Of a stretch of DNA of 32,502 bases, positions 24,138 to 32,502 are shown piece by piece. The position numbers were made by a program, and so were the translations under genes. Source of the DNA: an uncultured Porphyromonadaceae bacterium (GTDB taxonomy: Bacteria > Bacteroidota > Bacteroidia > Bacteroidales > Muribaculaceae). The stretch spans positions 1 to 32,502 of the forward strand of contig CALEUL010000031.1 in the NCBI GenBank assembly GCA_937921035.1, in the 5' to 3' direction. The first letter of the stretch is position 1; the number at the start of each line of letters is the position of its first letter. The notes under the pieces were generated by a model. The model was not told the origin of the DNA and ran no database searches. It saw nothing but the letters and a program-made list of their open reading frames with translations.

Positions 24138-26657
24138 TTACTTTGCGGGGTAGATCATGATCTTGGAGATGTGAATCTGGCCGCGTTTTGCTGCGCCGTC
24201 GCTGCCGAGCGTGGCGTCATGGCCGACCGTAAAAGTTACGGAAGAAGAATCGCCAACCCATGTTATGGAGGTGTCGCCTGAAGCCTGCGCGGGATTGAGC
24301 GCGCCGTTGTCGGGCGTGAAAGTGGTGTAGCGATACTTGTTGGTGGATGCTATCTCGAATACTATTTTCGCGATTTTGCCGCTATAGCTTACGGTGAGCT
24401 GATTGTCGGCATAGGCACGCAGCACGCCGTTGTTGAGGGCAGGTGCTGTTGCACCCGACATCTTCTCTACATCTATGGTAAAGCCTTCCACGGTGGTGGC
24501 CCCGGGGAGCGTGAGCGCGGAGGGAGAGATGGTTACAGCCTCGCCGGGCTCAACAACGGGCGGGTTGGGCGTGTCGCCGCCGCCGGTGTTACCGTCGTAG
24601 CTTACGAGCTTGTTACCCTGGGCAAGCTGCGGGGTGTTGCCCATATAGTTCACCATGTCGCCGTAAACAACTACTTCGGCACCGACTTTAATCTGATCCT
24701 CGGCGGTGAATTTATCGCCGTTGAGCCAGCTGCCGCGGAAAACGCCGAATGTCTCACCGCCATCGACGTCTTCTATATAATATGTAGCGTTACCGAACTG
24801 GGTACTTATTTCCTTGACGGATGCGATACGGCCTTTTACATAAACACCGGTGATTCTTGCGGAAGAATCCAGAGCTTTGGTAAGTTCGAGCGCCTTGGCC
24901 ACATTGTATGGGCTGGCCTGAGTACCTTCGCCGGAGGGCTTTACGCCGGGGGTTGGATCTACGGAAGATCCGCCTTCGCCGAGGATGTTGGCTGTGAGGT
25001 TCTTCACGCCGGGACCGCCGCAGTACTTCATGATATCGCCTTTGACGGCGAGTTTTTTGCCGAGATTTTCGGGTTTATTTGCCAGAGCGAGTGCTCCGCG
25101 CATGGCCGAAGGGAGCTGCACGCCGACGCACTTGGTGTAGTCGGTACAATCGGGTGTGGGACCGATTACAAGGTTGGTGGTTGCTGCATCGACGGTGCTG
25201 AAATTGGTGCCGGAAAGTACTGTTGAGCTGCCGCCTGTAGGCATGGACCCCACGATGTAGCCTTTGACCCATACGGCCGATTCGACGGCAGTCTCGGTGC
25301 TCTGCGGATTCATAGCCACAATCTGTGCGCAGTTGTATGGCTTCTCTTCGGAACCGTCGCCGTTGGCAATGGAGCCGTCGTCTACGGTTACGCCCTCGAT
25401 TTCGAAGGAATCGGCCTTACCGGTGTTGCCGGTGAGACCCCAAGTGCCGAGGTATTTGCCGAGCTTGCCTTTTACAAGAATCTCCTTTCCGAGGTTGCCG
25501 GCATTATTAACGAGGTTGCCGTACTGCTGCAGGGGGCTGTCCATAGCCACGGGAACGACGATACACTTGGTGTAGTCGGTGCAGTCGGCCGATGGAGCGA
25601 TAACAAGCGATGTCGAGATAACGAAGGGCGGAACGAACTGGAGGTCGTCGTCGGAATCCACAGCCTCCTCAACTTCGGGAGCGAGAGTGCCGACGATATA
25701 TCCTTTCACCCAAGCCTCGTCGGCAACACCGGCCTTGATGTCCTCTATTGCGCGGTCTACGGAGTATGGTTTCTCCTTTGTTCCGGGGAGGTCGCCCACG
25801 CGGATAATTCCGTTGCCGTCGAGAAGCATCAGCTGCCAGGAATCGTTATAGTAGCTGAGGATACCCACTATGTCGATGTTTCCCACCGGCAGTGTGGTAT
25901 TGAAGAAAGTAGAGTAGCCGGATGTGCGCACGGTGAGGTTAGCGCCGTTCCGGTCTATGATGGTGGTGTTCTGCTCGTCGTTTTCCTTTGTATGCCAAAC
26001 CGAGAGCTTGCGTTCTCCTCCGTCCTGGAAATAAACGTTTTTGAATCGTACGAGGCGGCTCTGCATGCTGCGCAGGCATTCGGGCGTCTGCTGCTGGATA
26101 TCGCTGAAAGTGCTCATTGTGAGCGTGTCGATAGCGGCGAGGTCGGGATAGCCGTTAAGTTCGGCGCGGGCATAGAATGTTTCGGGCGCCATGAAGGACA
26201 CCTGCCACGATTTTCCGTTTTCGTACCACGATTTGCGGCCTATCTGCTGTAGCGAGGCATATTTGCCTATTTCCATGCCTGTAACATCCAGAACGACCTC
26301 CTGTCCGCGGCGGTAGCGCAGATATAGGTTGTAGCTGTCGATTGAGAAGGCCATCGCAGCCGTCTCGTCCTGGATTATGAGGCTCTTGAAGATATTGCCT
26401 TCCTCGTCGGACGATACGACGGTGCCGTGGATGATGAACCGGCGCGAGGGGTCGTCCTTATCCTGGATAATGTCTGCGTAATTCTTGTCGTCGCTCCAGA
26501 ATTTTTCTTTAAGTTCCAGAAGCGTTGTGTTTGGCTGCAGGGCCGACACCGGCGCGTTGGCCGAGGGGTCGTCCACATCGTCCTGGCAGGCCGAGAACCC
26601 CGCCACGGCAACAGCGGCCAGCGCGAAGGTCCTGATATATGATTTGAGATTTCCCAT
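24138..26657 (-). CDS. Lipoprotein with DUF5689 and three DUF6359-like OB-fold repeats
   Basis: 839 residues. Lipoprotein signal with lipobox FSAC (Cys24). Residues about 40-290 form a DUF5689 domain (FIIHGTVVSSDEEGNIFKSL, VDIVGILSYYNDSWQL-like end). Three OB-like modules of one pattern follow: GTKEKPYSVDRAIE...WVKGYIVG (about 300), GSEEKPYNCAQIV...WVKGYIVG (about 435) and GTQASPYNVAKAL...YVKGRIASV (about 580). A proline/glycine linker (GGGDTPNPPVVEPGE) leads to a C-terminal beta domain. Probably exported and displayed on the outer membrane. Two bases follow the preceding lipoprotein gene, so co-transcribed with it and the TonB receptor. Ligand unknown; OB folds may bind nucleic acid or glycan. 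Confidence 0.8.
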   Translation of the reverse strand: MGNLKSYIRTFALAAVAVAGFSACQDDVDDPSANAPVSALQPNTTLLELKEKFWSDDKNYADIIQDKDDPSRRFIIHGTVVSSDEEGNIFKSLIIQDETAAMAFSIDSYNLYLRYRRGQEVVLDVTGMEIGKYASLQQIGRKSWYENGKSWQVSFMAPETFYARAELNGYPDLAAIDTLTMSTFSDIQQQTPECLRSMQSRLVRFKNVYFQDGGERKLSVWHTKENDEQNTTIIDRNGANLTVRTSGYSTFFNTTLPVGNIDIVGILSYYNDSWQLMLLDGNGIIRVGDLPGTKEKPYSVDRAIEDIKAGVADEAWVKGYIVGTLAPEVEEAVDSDDDLQFVPPFVISTSLVIAPSADCTDYTKCIVVPVAMDSPLQQYGNLVNNAGNLGKEILVKGKLGKYLGTWGLTGNTGKADSFEIEGVTVDDGSIANGDGSEEKPYNCAQIVAMNPQSTETAVESAVWVKGYIVGSMPTGGSSTVLSGTNFSTVDAATTNLVIGPTPDCTDYTKCVGVQLPSAMRGALALANKPENLGKKLAVKGDIMKYCGGPGVKNLTANILGEGGSSVDPTPGVKPSGEGTQASPYNVAKALELTKALDSSARITGVYVKGRIASVKEISTQFGNATYYIEDVDGGETFGVFRGSWLNGDKFTAEDQIKVGAEVVVYGDMVNYMGNTPQLAQGNKLVSYDGNTGGGDTPNPPVVEPGEAVTISPSALTLPGATTVEGFTIDVEKMSGATAPALNNGVLRAYADNQLTVSYSGKIAKIVFEIASTNKYRYTTFTPDNGALNPAQASGDTSITWVGDSSSVTFTVGHDATLGSDGAAKRGQIHISKIMIYPAK

Positions 26658-26659
26658 GA

Positions 26660-28420
26660 TTATTTAGTTCCGTTGATTTTGACGTTCTTTATTTCCCAAG
26701 TGTCGGCACCTGCTGCCGAGGAGGCGTATTTGAAGGCAATCTGTATCTTCTTGCCGTCGAAAGCGGCGAGCGACATGTCGCCGGAGCTTGCGAATGTCCA
26801 CGCGCCGGCTTCGGGCCAGGTTATGTCTGTGAGTTCCGTCCACTCTTTTGCGCCTTCCTCGCGTGCCACAACAGCGCAGAGAGTGCGCAGCGTGGTCTGG
26901 AATTTGGCAGCGTGTTCGAAGCTTATGGAGCAATCCTTTGCACCCGAAAGGTCGAGCACGGGCGAGATGGCGTATGCCTCGGAAGCGAGAGCTGTGTTAT
27001 TCATAAAAGCGGAAGCGTTGAGGTAGCCTTTTCCGTTGTATGTCTTCCACGACCATACATAGCTGAGGCCGTCGGCGAGGCTTGTATTGTCGAGTGTCCA
27101 TCCTTCGGGAAGCGCCTGTAGGTCGTCGGCGAGCATGGAGTACAGGGTCGTCGCCTCTCCGCCGGGCTGTTCAGTTCCGCCGCCGGAAGTCTTTCCGTCG
27201 TAGCTTACGATGCGGCTACCCTGGGTGAGCTGCTGAGTGTTGCCCTTGAAGTTTACGAGAGTGCCGAGCACAACCACTTCTGCACCAGCCTGAAGCTGGT
27301 CGGCGGAAGTGAATTTGGCACCGTCGAACCAGTAGCCGCGGTAGACTCCCAGAGTGGGGCTTCCTGCCACATCGCTGATGGAATAAGTTGCGTTGCCGAA
27401 GGAGCCGGTATCAATCTCGCTGATGGAGGCGATTATGCCTTTAACGTAAACGTTCTCCTTTTTGTCGTTCTCGCCCATAGCGGCGGTGAGTTCGAGCGCA
27501 CGGGCAACGTTGTAGGGGTTCTGGAGCGTGCCATCGCCGGCGGGGTCGGGCACGGGTACAGGTTCGGGTGCGATATTGTCGAATCCGGCGCAACCGTCCT
27601 TGTCTATCAGCACGAGCTGCCAGTCGCTGCCGTAGTAGCTGAGGATACCTGTAACGTCGCCTTTTCCATAGGGCAGAATGTCCTCGCTGAAAGAGGCATA
27701 CGAGCTGTTGCGTACGGCCAGGCGGTGTCCCTCGCCATCGTTTAGATAGCGTGTAACTGACTGAGTGCCGGCAAAAGGCTGTCCGGCTTCGGCGAAGCTG
27801 ACGCCCTGCACGCGCACAAGCCGGCTCTGCCATTTCAGCACTGTTTCCTGCGAGGTCTTTGCGGCGGTTATTTCAGCGATTGTTGTGGCTGTGGTATCAA
27901 CCTTGGCCGGATCGGGGACCCCTAAATGATTGCGGACGACGTGAGCCTTGAGGGTTTCGACGTCCATAAACGTCATTTCGGTTCCGTTTGCGGCGCCGAA
28001 CTGCAGCAGGCCGCGGTAGCCTCCGATCTGCATTCCGGAGGCATAGACGGCCACTTCCTGTCCGAAGGGGAAGAGCTGATAGAGGTCGTAGTCGTTCACC
28101 GATAGTGTTATGGCTATCTGCTCGCCGTTGGCGTCGCGGGTCTGTACCACGATATTTTTGAAAATGTTGCCTGTTTCGTCGGAAGAGCAAACACGACCCG
28201 TGAAAACGAGAGTGTCGCCTTCCTCGCCGTAACCCACCGTGGCGGGAGCCGTAAGCGATCCGGCATACTGCGCCTTGAGGTCGGTGAGAGGAATGTTTCC
28301 CTCAACATCCACCGTTTCGGGCAGGATTACGGGCGGATAAGTAAAATTGTCGTCGCACGACACCATCGCAGAGGAAAGTGCGGCAGCTGCAGCGACTATA
28401 TATAAGAATGAGTGTTTCAT
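26660..28420 (-). CDS. DUF5689 lipoprotein, partner of the TonB receptor
   Basis: 586 residues. Lipobox MVSC (Cys22). DUF5689 at about 40-275 (TLVFTGRVCSSDETGNIFKN, GDVTGILSYYGSDWQLVLID). One OB-like module at about 295-400 (GTLQNPYNVARAL, VYVKGIIASIS, FGNATYSISD), related to the third module of the next gene. The C-terminal third (LDLSGAKDCSISFEHAAKF, DTWEIKNVKI) looks like a choice-of-anchor/jelly-roll domain. The receptor gene stops 21 bp upstream. Likely outer-membrane anchored and working with the receptor the way SusD-type proteins do with SusC, though it is unrelated to SusD. Confidence 0.82.
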   Translation of the reverse strand: MKHSFLYIVAAAAALSSAMVSCDDNFTYPPVILPETVDVEGNIPLTDLKAQYAGSLTAPATVGYGEEGDTLVFTGRVCSSDETGNIFKNIVVQTRDANGEQIAITLSVNDYDLYQLFPFGQEVAVYASGMQIGGYRGLLQFGAANGTEMTFMDVETLKAHVVRNHLGVPDPAKVDTTATTIAEITAAKTSQETVLKWQSRLVRVQGVSFAEAGQPFAGTQSVTRYLNDGEGHRLAVRNSSYASFSEDILPYGKGDVTGILSYYGSDWQLVLIDKDGCAGFDNIAPEPVPVPDPAGDGTLQNPYNVARALELTAAMGENDKKENVYVKGIIASISEIDTGSFGNATYSISDVAGSPTLGVYRGYWFDGAKFTSADQLQAGAEVVVLGTLVNFKGNTQQLTQGSRIVSYDGKTSGGGTEQPGGEATTLYSMLADDLQALPEGWTLDNTSLADGLSYVWSWKTYNGKGYLNASAFMNNTALASEAYAISPVLDLSGAKDCSISFEHAAKFQTTLRTLCAVVAREEGAKEWTELTDITWPEAGAWTFASSGDMSLAAFDGKKIQIAFKYASSAAGADTWEIKNVKINGTK

Positions 28421-28441
28421 CTTGATGTCGGAATTATGGTG

Positions 28442-31207
28442 TTAGAAACGTACGCCGATGTTTAGATACATCCTGAAACCCTGAGCATAGCTGAATCGTG
28501 TGGGATAAGCGTTGCGGTCCCAGGCTGTGTTTCCTGTCTCGCGCAGACGTCCCTGCTGGTAGGCGTTCGTAACGATGTTTCGGTTGTTAGTGATGTTGTT
28601 GAGGTTGAGGTTGAAATTCAGGGAGACGCCGTTGAGGTATATCACCTTGCCGATAGATGCGTTCAGCGAATAGGCGTTTCGGATTTTGTCCTGGGTTGCG
28701 AGTTCCTTCACCTTTGCCTCGAGTTCTTCCATCGAGCCGCCGAAGTCTTCCCATAGGTTGTCGAAAGCCTCGTGGTATCGGGGAGCAAGGCTGACGTATG
28801 CGTCGCCCTGCCATGTGCAGTTAACGTTGAAGTACCAGTTCTTGGGTGCCTGCCAGTCGAGGCCGATGTTAGCGCAGTACTGCGGAGTGGCTCCGACGTA
28901 GTAGTTCTTGAGGTATACGGTCTGGGTAGTGTCGGGGTACATGCCGTTCTCGAATGATCGGGTGCCCTTTGGATTGTTCTTGAACTGGTAGCGCGAGTAC
29001 ATTCCGGCGAAAGTTGCCGTGAGGGACGGGGTTATTTTGTACGACATGCCGAGTTCGACACCCTTGTTTACAAGCCTGACACCGGAGAGGATATAGTTGG
29101 CGTAAGTCTGATAGTCGTCATCGTAGAATCCAGTGCGCTCGATTCGGTCGTTTATGTCTATATAGAAACCGGTTATAGAACCGCGGAACCGGCGGTAGTT
29201 CCAGATATAGCCAATGTCGCCGGAGAAGTCGCGTTCGCTCTTGGCGTTGTCTACAACGGTGTTCTTTACGCGAGGAGCGATATACACCTGGTCGAAGAGC
29301 GGGGCACGAGTGCCGTAGTCGAGATGAATTGCGAACATGTTGCGTCCGTCGAGCTTATATAGCGCACCAACCTTGAGGCTTGCATTGTCGAAACGCTGAG
29401 TCTCGCTCTTTCCGAGGGAGTTCTGGGGTGCGCGTCCGTTGCGCATGTGTCCGTCGCGGTAGTACTGGGTGTAGGACATCTGGAGGCCGTAGTTTAGGTC
29501 CCATTTGGGGAGGTTGATCACGTTCTGGAGCCAAGCCTCGGCGCGGAGAGCGTGGATATCGTAGTCGTAGCCGAAGCGGTCGCCCTTTCCGACGCGACGG
29601 TTGGGGTTGTCGAGGTCGTTCTGCAGGTTGCCGGGTCGTACGCTGGCCTCACGGTTGCTGAATGGGTCGATGTCGAGCCAGAATTCGCCGCCCATGAGGT
29701 CGCGGATGGTCTTGAAGTTGGAACTCTTGGTGTAGTTGAACGCCACACCGCCCTGTAGTGTGAGCCAGTTGTTTATGCGCGTGTTGATATAGGAGTTGAA
29801 TGCACCTACGAGCTGATGGTTGATTCGGTTCTCCATAATGTACGACGAACCTTTTTTTGCAGCTTCGGGCAATCCGATGTTTTCCTGGTTGTTGAGGTAG
29901 TTCACCTCGTATAGCTCGTCCCACTTTATCTGACGGAAAGCCTCGTCGTTCTCCCACAGCTCGGTGTACATGTCGGCGGCATCCTCGTTGCCCTGATAGC
30001 GGAAGTAGGAGGGAAGATATTTATAGTACGAGGGATTGGGGTCGTTAGCGTTGTAGTAGTTCAGCGCGGTGCGGTTGTAGTATGCCGATCGGAACATTAC
30101 GGCGGTGTTCAGTGTGGTGTTTTCCTTTTTGAAAAGCCAGTTGAGCATCACCGTGGGGTCGAAAGTCTCGGTGATTCGCGAGCTTCGTTTCTCGCCGTTC
30201 TGATAGCCCCAGTCGGGGTTATAGAGGTTGGAGCCAGCGAGGTCGTATGCCTCCTGTACGGTTGGACGTCCGGTAGCGCGCTGTGTTGGACCGCCGAAAG
30301 CGGTCAGGACGAGCGAATGTTCGGAATTGAATTTCTTTTCGAGCGACATGAACAGGCCGGCCGAGTTGTAGAAAGTTCCTTTCATGACGCCTTCCTTGGC
30401 GTAGCGCACGATGCCGTTTACGGTGAATGCCCAGCCCGTGTTGCTGAGACCTGTTGCGTAGCTTGCGATGGCGCGCAGCATGTAGTTGGAGTTGGTGAAG
30501 GCCAGGGATCCGTTGAAGCCCGGGGCATAGAGGTCGGTTACGGTATTGTAGTTGACGCTGCCGCCGATGTCGCCGAAGCCATAGTTCGAGGCTTCGGTAC
30601 CGACGGTTGTTGTCTTGTTGCGGAATCCGCGGCTTGTAAGGCCCATAAGTGTTGAGAAACTGAAACTGCCGCGCACAAGGTCGTTCATCCTCACGCCGTT
30701 AAGATATACACTCTGCATTGGACTTACCGTGCCGCGGAAGTGATAGTACATCGGGCTGAAGTTATATGAGGCCGTGTTGTAGAAAATGTTGTCGTTTGCA
30801 CCGGTAAGAGCCGAAACGCTTTGGGTTGAGCCCTCTTCGTCCTCCAGAGCGGCTTCGTCGAAAGTGAGCTCGGTAATATCGGCATAATAATCGTCCTGTT
30901 CGGCAGGAGAGAGGCGAATCTCGCCCATGTTCACCAGAAGGCCAGAGACGTCGATGTCAGCCCCGAAACTATCGTAGCCTTCGCACATAACAACAAGATA
31001 ATCCTCGCCGTCTTTGGCATCTAAACGGAATTGTCCGTTGAAATTTGTGGTGGTGCGCGCCTCTCCGTCGCGCAGGTAGACAGTAGCGCCGGAAAGAGGA
31101 CTTCCGCTGTTGCCGTTTACAACCACGCCGACAACAGAAGCCGCCAAAGCCCCTATCGCCGGCAACATCGTTGCCAGGCAGAGTAGTAGAAACAGTCGCT
31201 TTCTCAT
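28442..31207 (-). CDS. TonB-dependent outer-membrane receptor with N-terminal CarboxypepD_reg domain
   Basis: 921 residues. Signal peptide 1-22 (ends ALAA). Residues about 24-108 are a carboxypeptidase-regulatory-like beta domain (VVGVVVNGNSGSPLSGATVYLRD), common on Bacteroidetes receptors. A plug-like region at about 140-240 (SVYLNGVRMNDLVRG, NYGFGDIGGSVNYN) and a 22-strand-type barrel with many aromatic turn motifs follow; the protein ends in Phe (YLNIGVRF), as outer-membrane barrels do. It imports a ligand with energy from TonB/ExbB/ExbD, which are not in this window. No SusD follows; instead two DUF5689 lipoproteins do. Substrate not predictable. Confidence 0.9.
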   Translation of the reverse strand: MRKRLFLLLCLATMLPAIGALAASVVGVVVNGNSGSPLSGATVYLRDGEARTTTNFNGQFRLDAKDGEDYLVVMCEGYDSFGADIDVSGLLVNMGEIRLSPAEQDDYYADITELTFDEAALEDEEGSTQSVSALTGANDNIFYNTASYNFSPMYYHFRGTVSPMQSVYLNGVRMNDLVRGSFSFSTLMGLTSRGFRNKTTTVGTEASNYGFGDIGGSVNYNTVTDLYAPGFNGSLAFTNSNYMLRAIASYATGLSNTGWAFTVNGIVRYAKEGVMKGTFYNSAGLFMSLEKKFNSEHSLVLTAFGGPTQRATGRPTVQEAYDLAGSNLYNPDWGYQNGEKRSSRITETFDPTVMLNWLFKKENTTLNTAVMFRSAYYNRTALNYYNANDPNPSYYKYLPSYFRYQGNEDAADMYTELWENDEAFRQIKWDELYEVNYLNNQENIGLPEAAKKGSSYIMENRINHQLVGAFNSYINTRINNWLTLQGGVAFNYTKSSNFKTIRDLMGGEFWLDIDPFSNREASVRPGNLQNDLDNPNRRVGKGDRFGYDYDIHALRAEAWLQNVINLPKWDLNYGLQMSYTQYYRDGHMRNGRAPQNSLGKSETQRFDNASLKVGALYKLDGRNMFAIHLDYGTRAPLFDQVYIAPRVKNTVVDNAKSERDFSGDIGYIWNYRRFRGSITGFYIDINDRIERTGFYDDDYQTYANYILSGVRLVNKGVELGMSYKITPSLTATFAGMYSRYQFKNNPKGTRSFENGMYPDTTQTVYLKNYYVGATPQYCANIGLDWQAPKNWYFNVNCTWQGDAYVSLAPRYHEAFDNLWEDFGGSMEELEAKVKELATQDKIRNAYSLNASIGKVIYLNGVSLNFNLNLNNITNNRNIVTNAYQQGRLRETGNTAWDRNAYPTRFSYAQGFRMYLNIGVRF

Positions 31208-31295
31208 TGGTAAAGAAAAAATTATTTTGTTTTGTTTTTATTCCGGATAAAAACCTGCCGTAGCGCCCAGTGAGACACTATTTCGGGTTAATCAA

Positions 31296-31328
31296 CAAAA
31301 TTAACACTTTTTCCCGGATAAGCGCAAA
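31296..31328 (-). promoter_or_regulatory. Promoter of the TonB receptor operon
   Basis: TTTG (CAAA at 31325-31328 on plus), 21-nt spacer, TAATTTTG (31296-31303 on minus): complete -33/-7 match. The start would be near 31289, giving a leader of about 80 nt. Confidence 0.75.
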
Positions 31329-31428
31329 GCCTCCAATGATTTTAACATTTGATTCAAAGTGGAGAGCGGAGAGTGGATGGTGGAGAGGCATGCCGTAAGG
31401 TATGCCAATGCGGCCACAGGCCGCTAAC

Positions 31429-31462
31429 AACCCCGGAATAAGCGCTTTGCGCGTTTCCGAGG
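31429..31462 (+). repeat. Short palindromic repeat, copy 1
   Basis: AACCCCGGAATAAGC then CTTTGCGCGTTTCCGAGG: inverted halves of a roughly 33-bp element. Copy 2 in opposite orientation is at 31552-31588. Together they take up much of the 631-bp gap 31208-31838, which has no gene. Confidence 0.6.
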
Positions 31463-31551
31463 CAAGTACCTGAAAACAAGAAATTTCCCAGAGGGAATAA
31501 ACCTATATGCCAGTCGGTATATTTCCTCCGGAAAACATTATATCTTGGCCT

Positions 31552-31588
31552 CCTCCCCCGCAAACGCCTAAAGGCTTATTGCGGGGTT
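31552..31588 (-). repeat. Short palindromic repeat, copy 2 (opposite orientation)
   Basis: On minus reads AACCCCGCAATAAGC then CTTTAGGCGTTTGCGGGG, clearly the same element as copy 1 with a few substitutions that keep the pairing. Confidence 0.6.
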
Positions 31589-31700
31589 GTGAGCGGCTTT
31601 CAGCCGCCTCGGCTTACCTCCGGCAAGCCTCGCCGTTCTTTACTCCGGGAGTACTGCAAACCCTCCACACCACTCTAAAAAGAGCTATATACACTCCGAT

Positions 31701-31749
31701 TAGTACGGAAAAAGTACGGTTTTACCCGAGACGTACTATTTCCGTACTA
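31701..31749. promoter_or_regulatory. Large imperfect palindrome upstream of the right TPR gene
   Basis: TAGTACGGAAAAAGTAC (31701-31717) pairs with GTACTATTTCCGTACTA (31733-31749), 17 bp with one mismatch; GTACGG also occurs twice in direct orientation (half-sites 11 nt apart). It ends 89 bp before the start at 31839 and 27 bp before the -33 box. It looks like a regulator operator, inferred. Confidence 0.5.
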
Positions 31750-31776
31750 TCGAGCGGGTTTACAGCGCTTTTCTGT

Positions 31777-31807
31777 TTTGCATTACGGGCAATTAGTATT
31801 ATCTTCG
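31777..31807 (+). promoter_or_regulatory. Promoter of the right TPR gene
   Basis: TTTG (31777-31780), 19-nt spacer, TATCTTCG (31800-31807), one base off TAnnTTTG. Leader about 25 nt. Confidence 0.6.
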
Positions 31808-31838
31808 CATCGCCGTTTCAGGCAATCGTTCTATGCAG

Positions 31839-32396
31839 ATGAAGCTCTATTCAATACTCATACCCGTTATACTGCTGTTCTTGGGCTGCACGGAATCTTC
31901 GCACGACGAAAGGCTTGTCCACATCGCCGAAATTGTATCCGACAAGCCAGAAGAAGCCCTGCAATGCCTCGACAGTATCAATCCCGCCGGTCTGACCGAG
32001 GCCGACCGTCATTACTATGATTTTCTCACTGTCAAGGCTACCGACAAGGCCTATATCCTCCACCAATCCGACAGCCTTATCTTAGACGTGATAAATTACT
32101 ATGCCTCCCACGACGAGGACAAACTTTACCCCGAAGTGTTGTACTACGGCGGCAGAGTTTACACCGACCTCGGGGACGGCCCTTTGGCGTTGCGGTATTA
32201 TCATCAGGCAATTGATGAATCTAAAAAACAACCCGATCCAGAACTTGAGTACCGGCTCCTTAGCCAAACAGGGCGTTTGCTTAATTCCATAAATCTGTTT
32301 GACGAGGCTGTGCCTTATATAGAAGCGGCCCTGGAAATAGAGCGAAAAGACAACGACACGCTGAAAATAATCAACGACCTGCATTTTTTGGGTGGG
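31839..32396 (+). pseudogene. TPR-type lipoprotein, C-terminal part lost at the join with CotH sequence
   Basis: ATG at 31839 chosen over the one at 31833 because the left paralogue starts MKRYSIL at the same place. Lipobox LFLGC (Cys17). TPR-like helix pairs: HYYDFLTVKATDKAY, SLILDVINYYASHDE, YPEVLYYGGRVYTDLG, PLALRYYHQAIDESKK, LFDEAVPYIEAALEI. About 185 residues of normal TPR protein; then the frame runs into CotH DNA and stops at 32423. Full-length relatives continue with more TPRs, a coiled coil and often a DNA-binding domain. Shares roughly three quarters of its residues with the left copy over the first 112. Outward pointing, like the left copy. Confidence 0.8.
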
Positions 32397-32502
32397 TGCC
32401 CAAAAGCAAGCATTTTTCCCTGATAGCCTACGCGGGCAATTATGTAGGCTCTGTAGCAGGCATGGAACTTGCCCGCTGCACGGGCCAGGGCTGGGCGCCA
32501 CA
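32391..32502 (+). pseudogene. CotH-like fragment fused behind the right TPR gene
   Basis: Frame starting near 32393 encodes PKSKHFSLIAYAGNYVGSVA and then GMELARCTGQGWAP, matching residues 108-141 of the left CotH protein except one residue (S to G). It is out of frame with the TPR gene and has no start, so is unlikely to be translated. Cut by the window edge. Confidence 0.8.
32397..32502. repeat. Right terminal inverted repeat (106 bp)
   Basis: Inverted copy of positions 1-106 with one mismatch. Outermost 55 bp identical. Inside 32397 the two ends diverge into TPR sequence (right) and upstream CotH sequence (left). Confidence 0.95.

Noticed and set aside
31208..31700. CRISPR array or tRNA in the longest gene-free gap
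   Set aside because: No regularly spaced direct repeats and no cloverleaf-forming sequence seen; only palindromic repeats and the receptor promoter.

Overview
The window is bacterial and looks like Bacteroidales, most probably a Muribaculaceae-type gut commensal. This rests on five traits: the promoter form TTTG / 19-21 nt / TAnnTTTG, a TonB receptor with DUF5689 lipoproteins, PorX (two-component regulator of the type IX secretion system, T9SS), several secreted proteins with a T9SS-like C-terminal tail, and tetratricopeptide (TPR) lipoproteins of the Bacteroidetes type. The family-level placement is inference.

Layout. Left edge (1-2126, minus): a CotH-like protein cut by the window edge, then a headless serpin joined out of frame to the first third of a TPR lipoprotein gene. 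2434-7164 (plus): a two-gene unit, a secreted PD40 propeller protein followed by a very large secreted cell-wall amidase. 7252-9964 (minus): porX, tsaE, birA. 10226-13567 (plus): a large fibronectin-type surface protein with its own good promoter. 13669-16709 (minus): fadD-like acyl-CoA ligase then hflX. 16844-22175 (minus): a tightly packed run of aminotransferase, BspA-like leucine-rich protein, trmB, Fur-family regulator, thioredoxin, VKOR membrane protein, and a 41-residue unannotated peptide gene overlapping the VKOR stop. 22331-23734 (minus): a secreted T9SS-tail protein. 24138-31207 (minus): a TonB-dependent receptor and two DUF5689 lipoproteins. Right edge (31839-32502, plus): a second TPR lipoprotein gene, broken into a CotH fragment.

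How the parts relate. Four secreted proteins (3346, 10226, 20956 minus, 23734 minus) end in a T9SS type A-like tail, and PorX, the usual regulator of that secretion system, lies among them. The VKOR/thioredoxin pair forms a thiol-disulfide module whose last gene is a leader-like micropeptide. The TonB receptor and its two lipoproteins look like an uptake or surface-binding unit without SusD.

The most unusual structure is at the two ends. They are inverted copies of each other (106 bp, one mismatch, with exactly the outermost 55 bp identical), and each end has a TPR gene pointing outward into CotH sequence through a broken junction. The 55-bp identity matches a common assembly k-mer, so both an assembly-graph explanation and a real duplicated or shuffled locus must be considered. 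Left of these, the region 426-736 and parts of 2127-2433 hold little beyond the sites listed.
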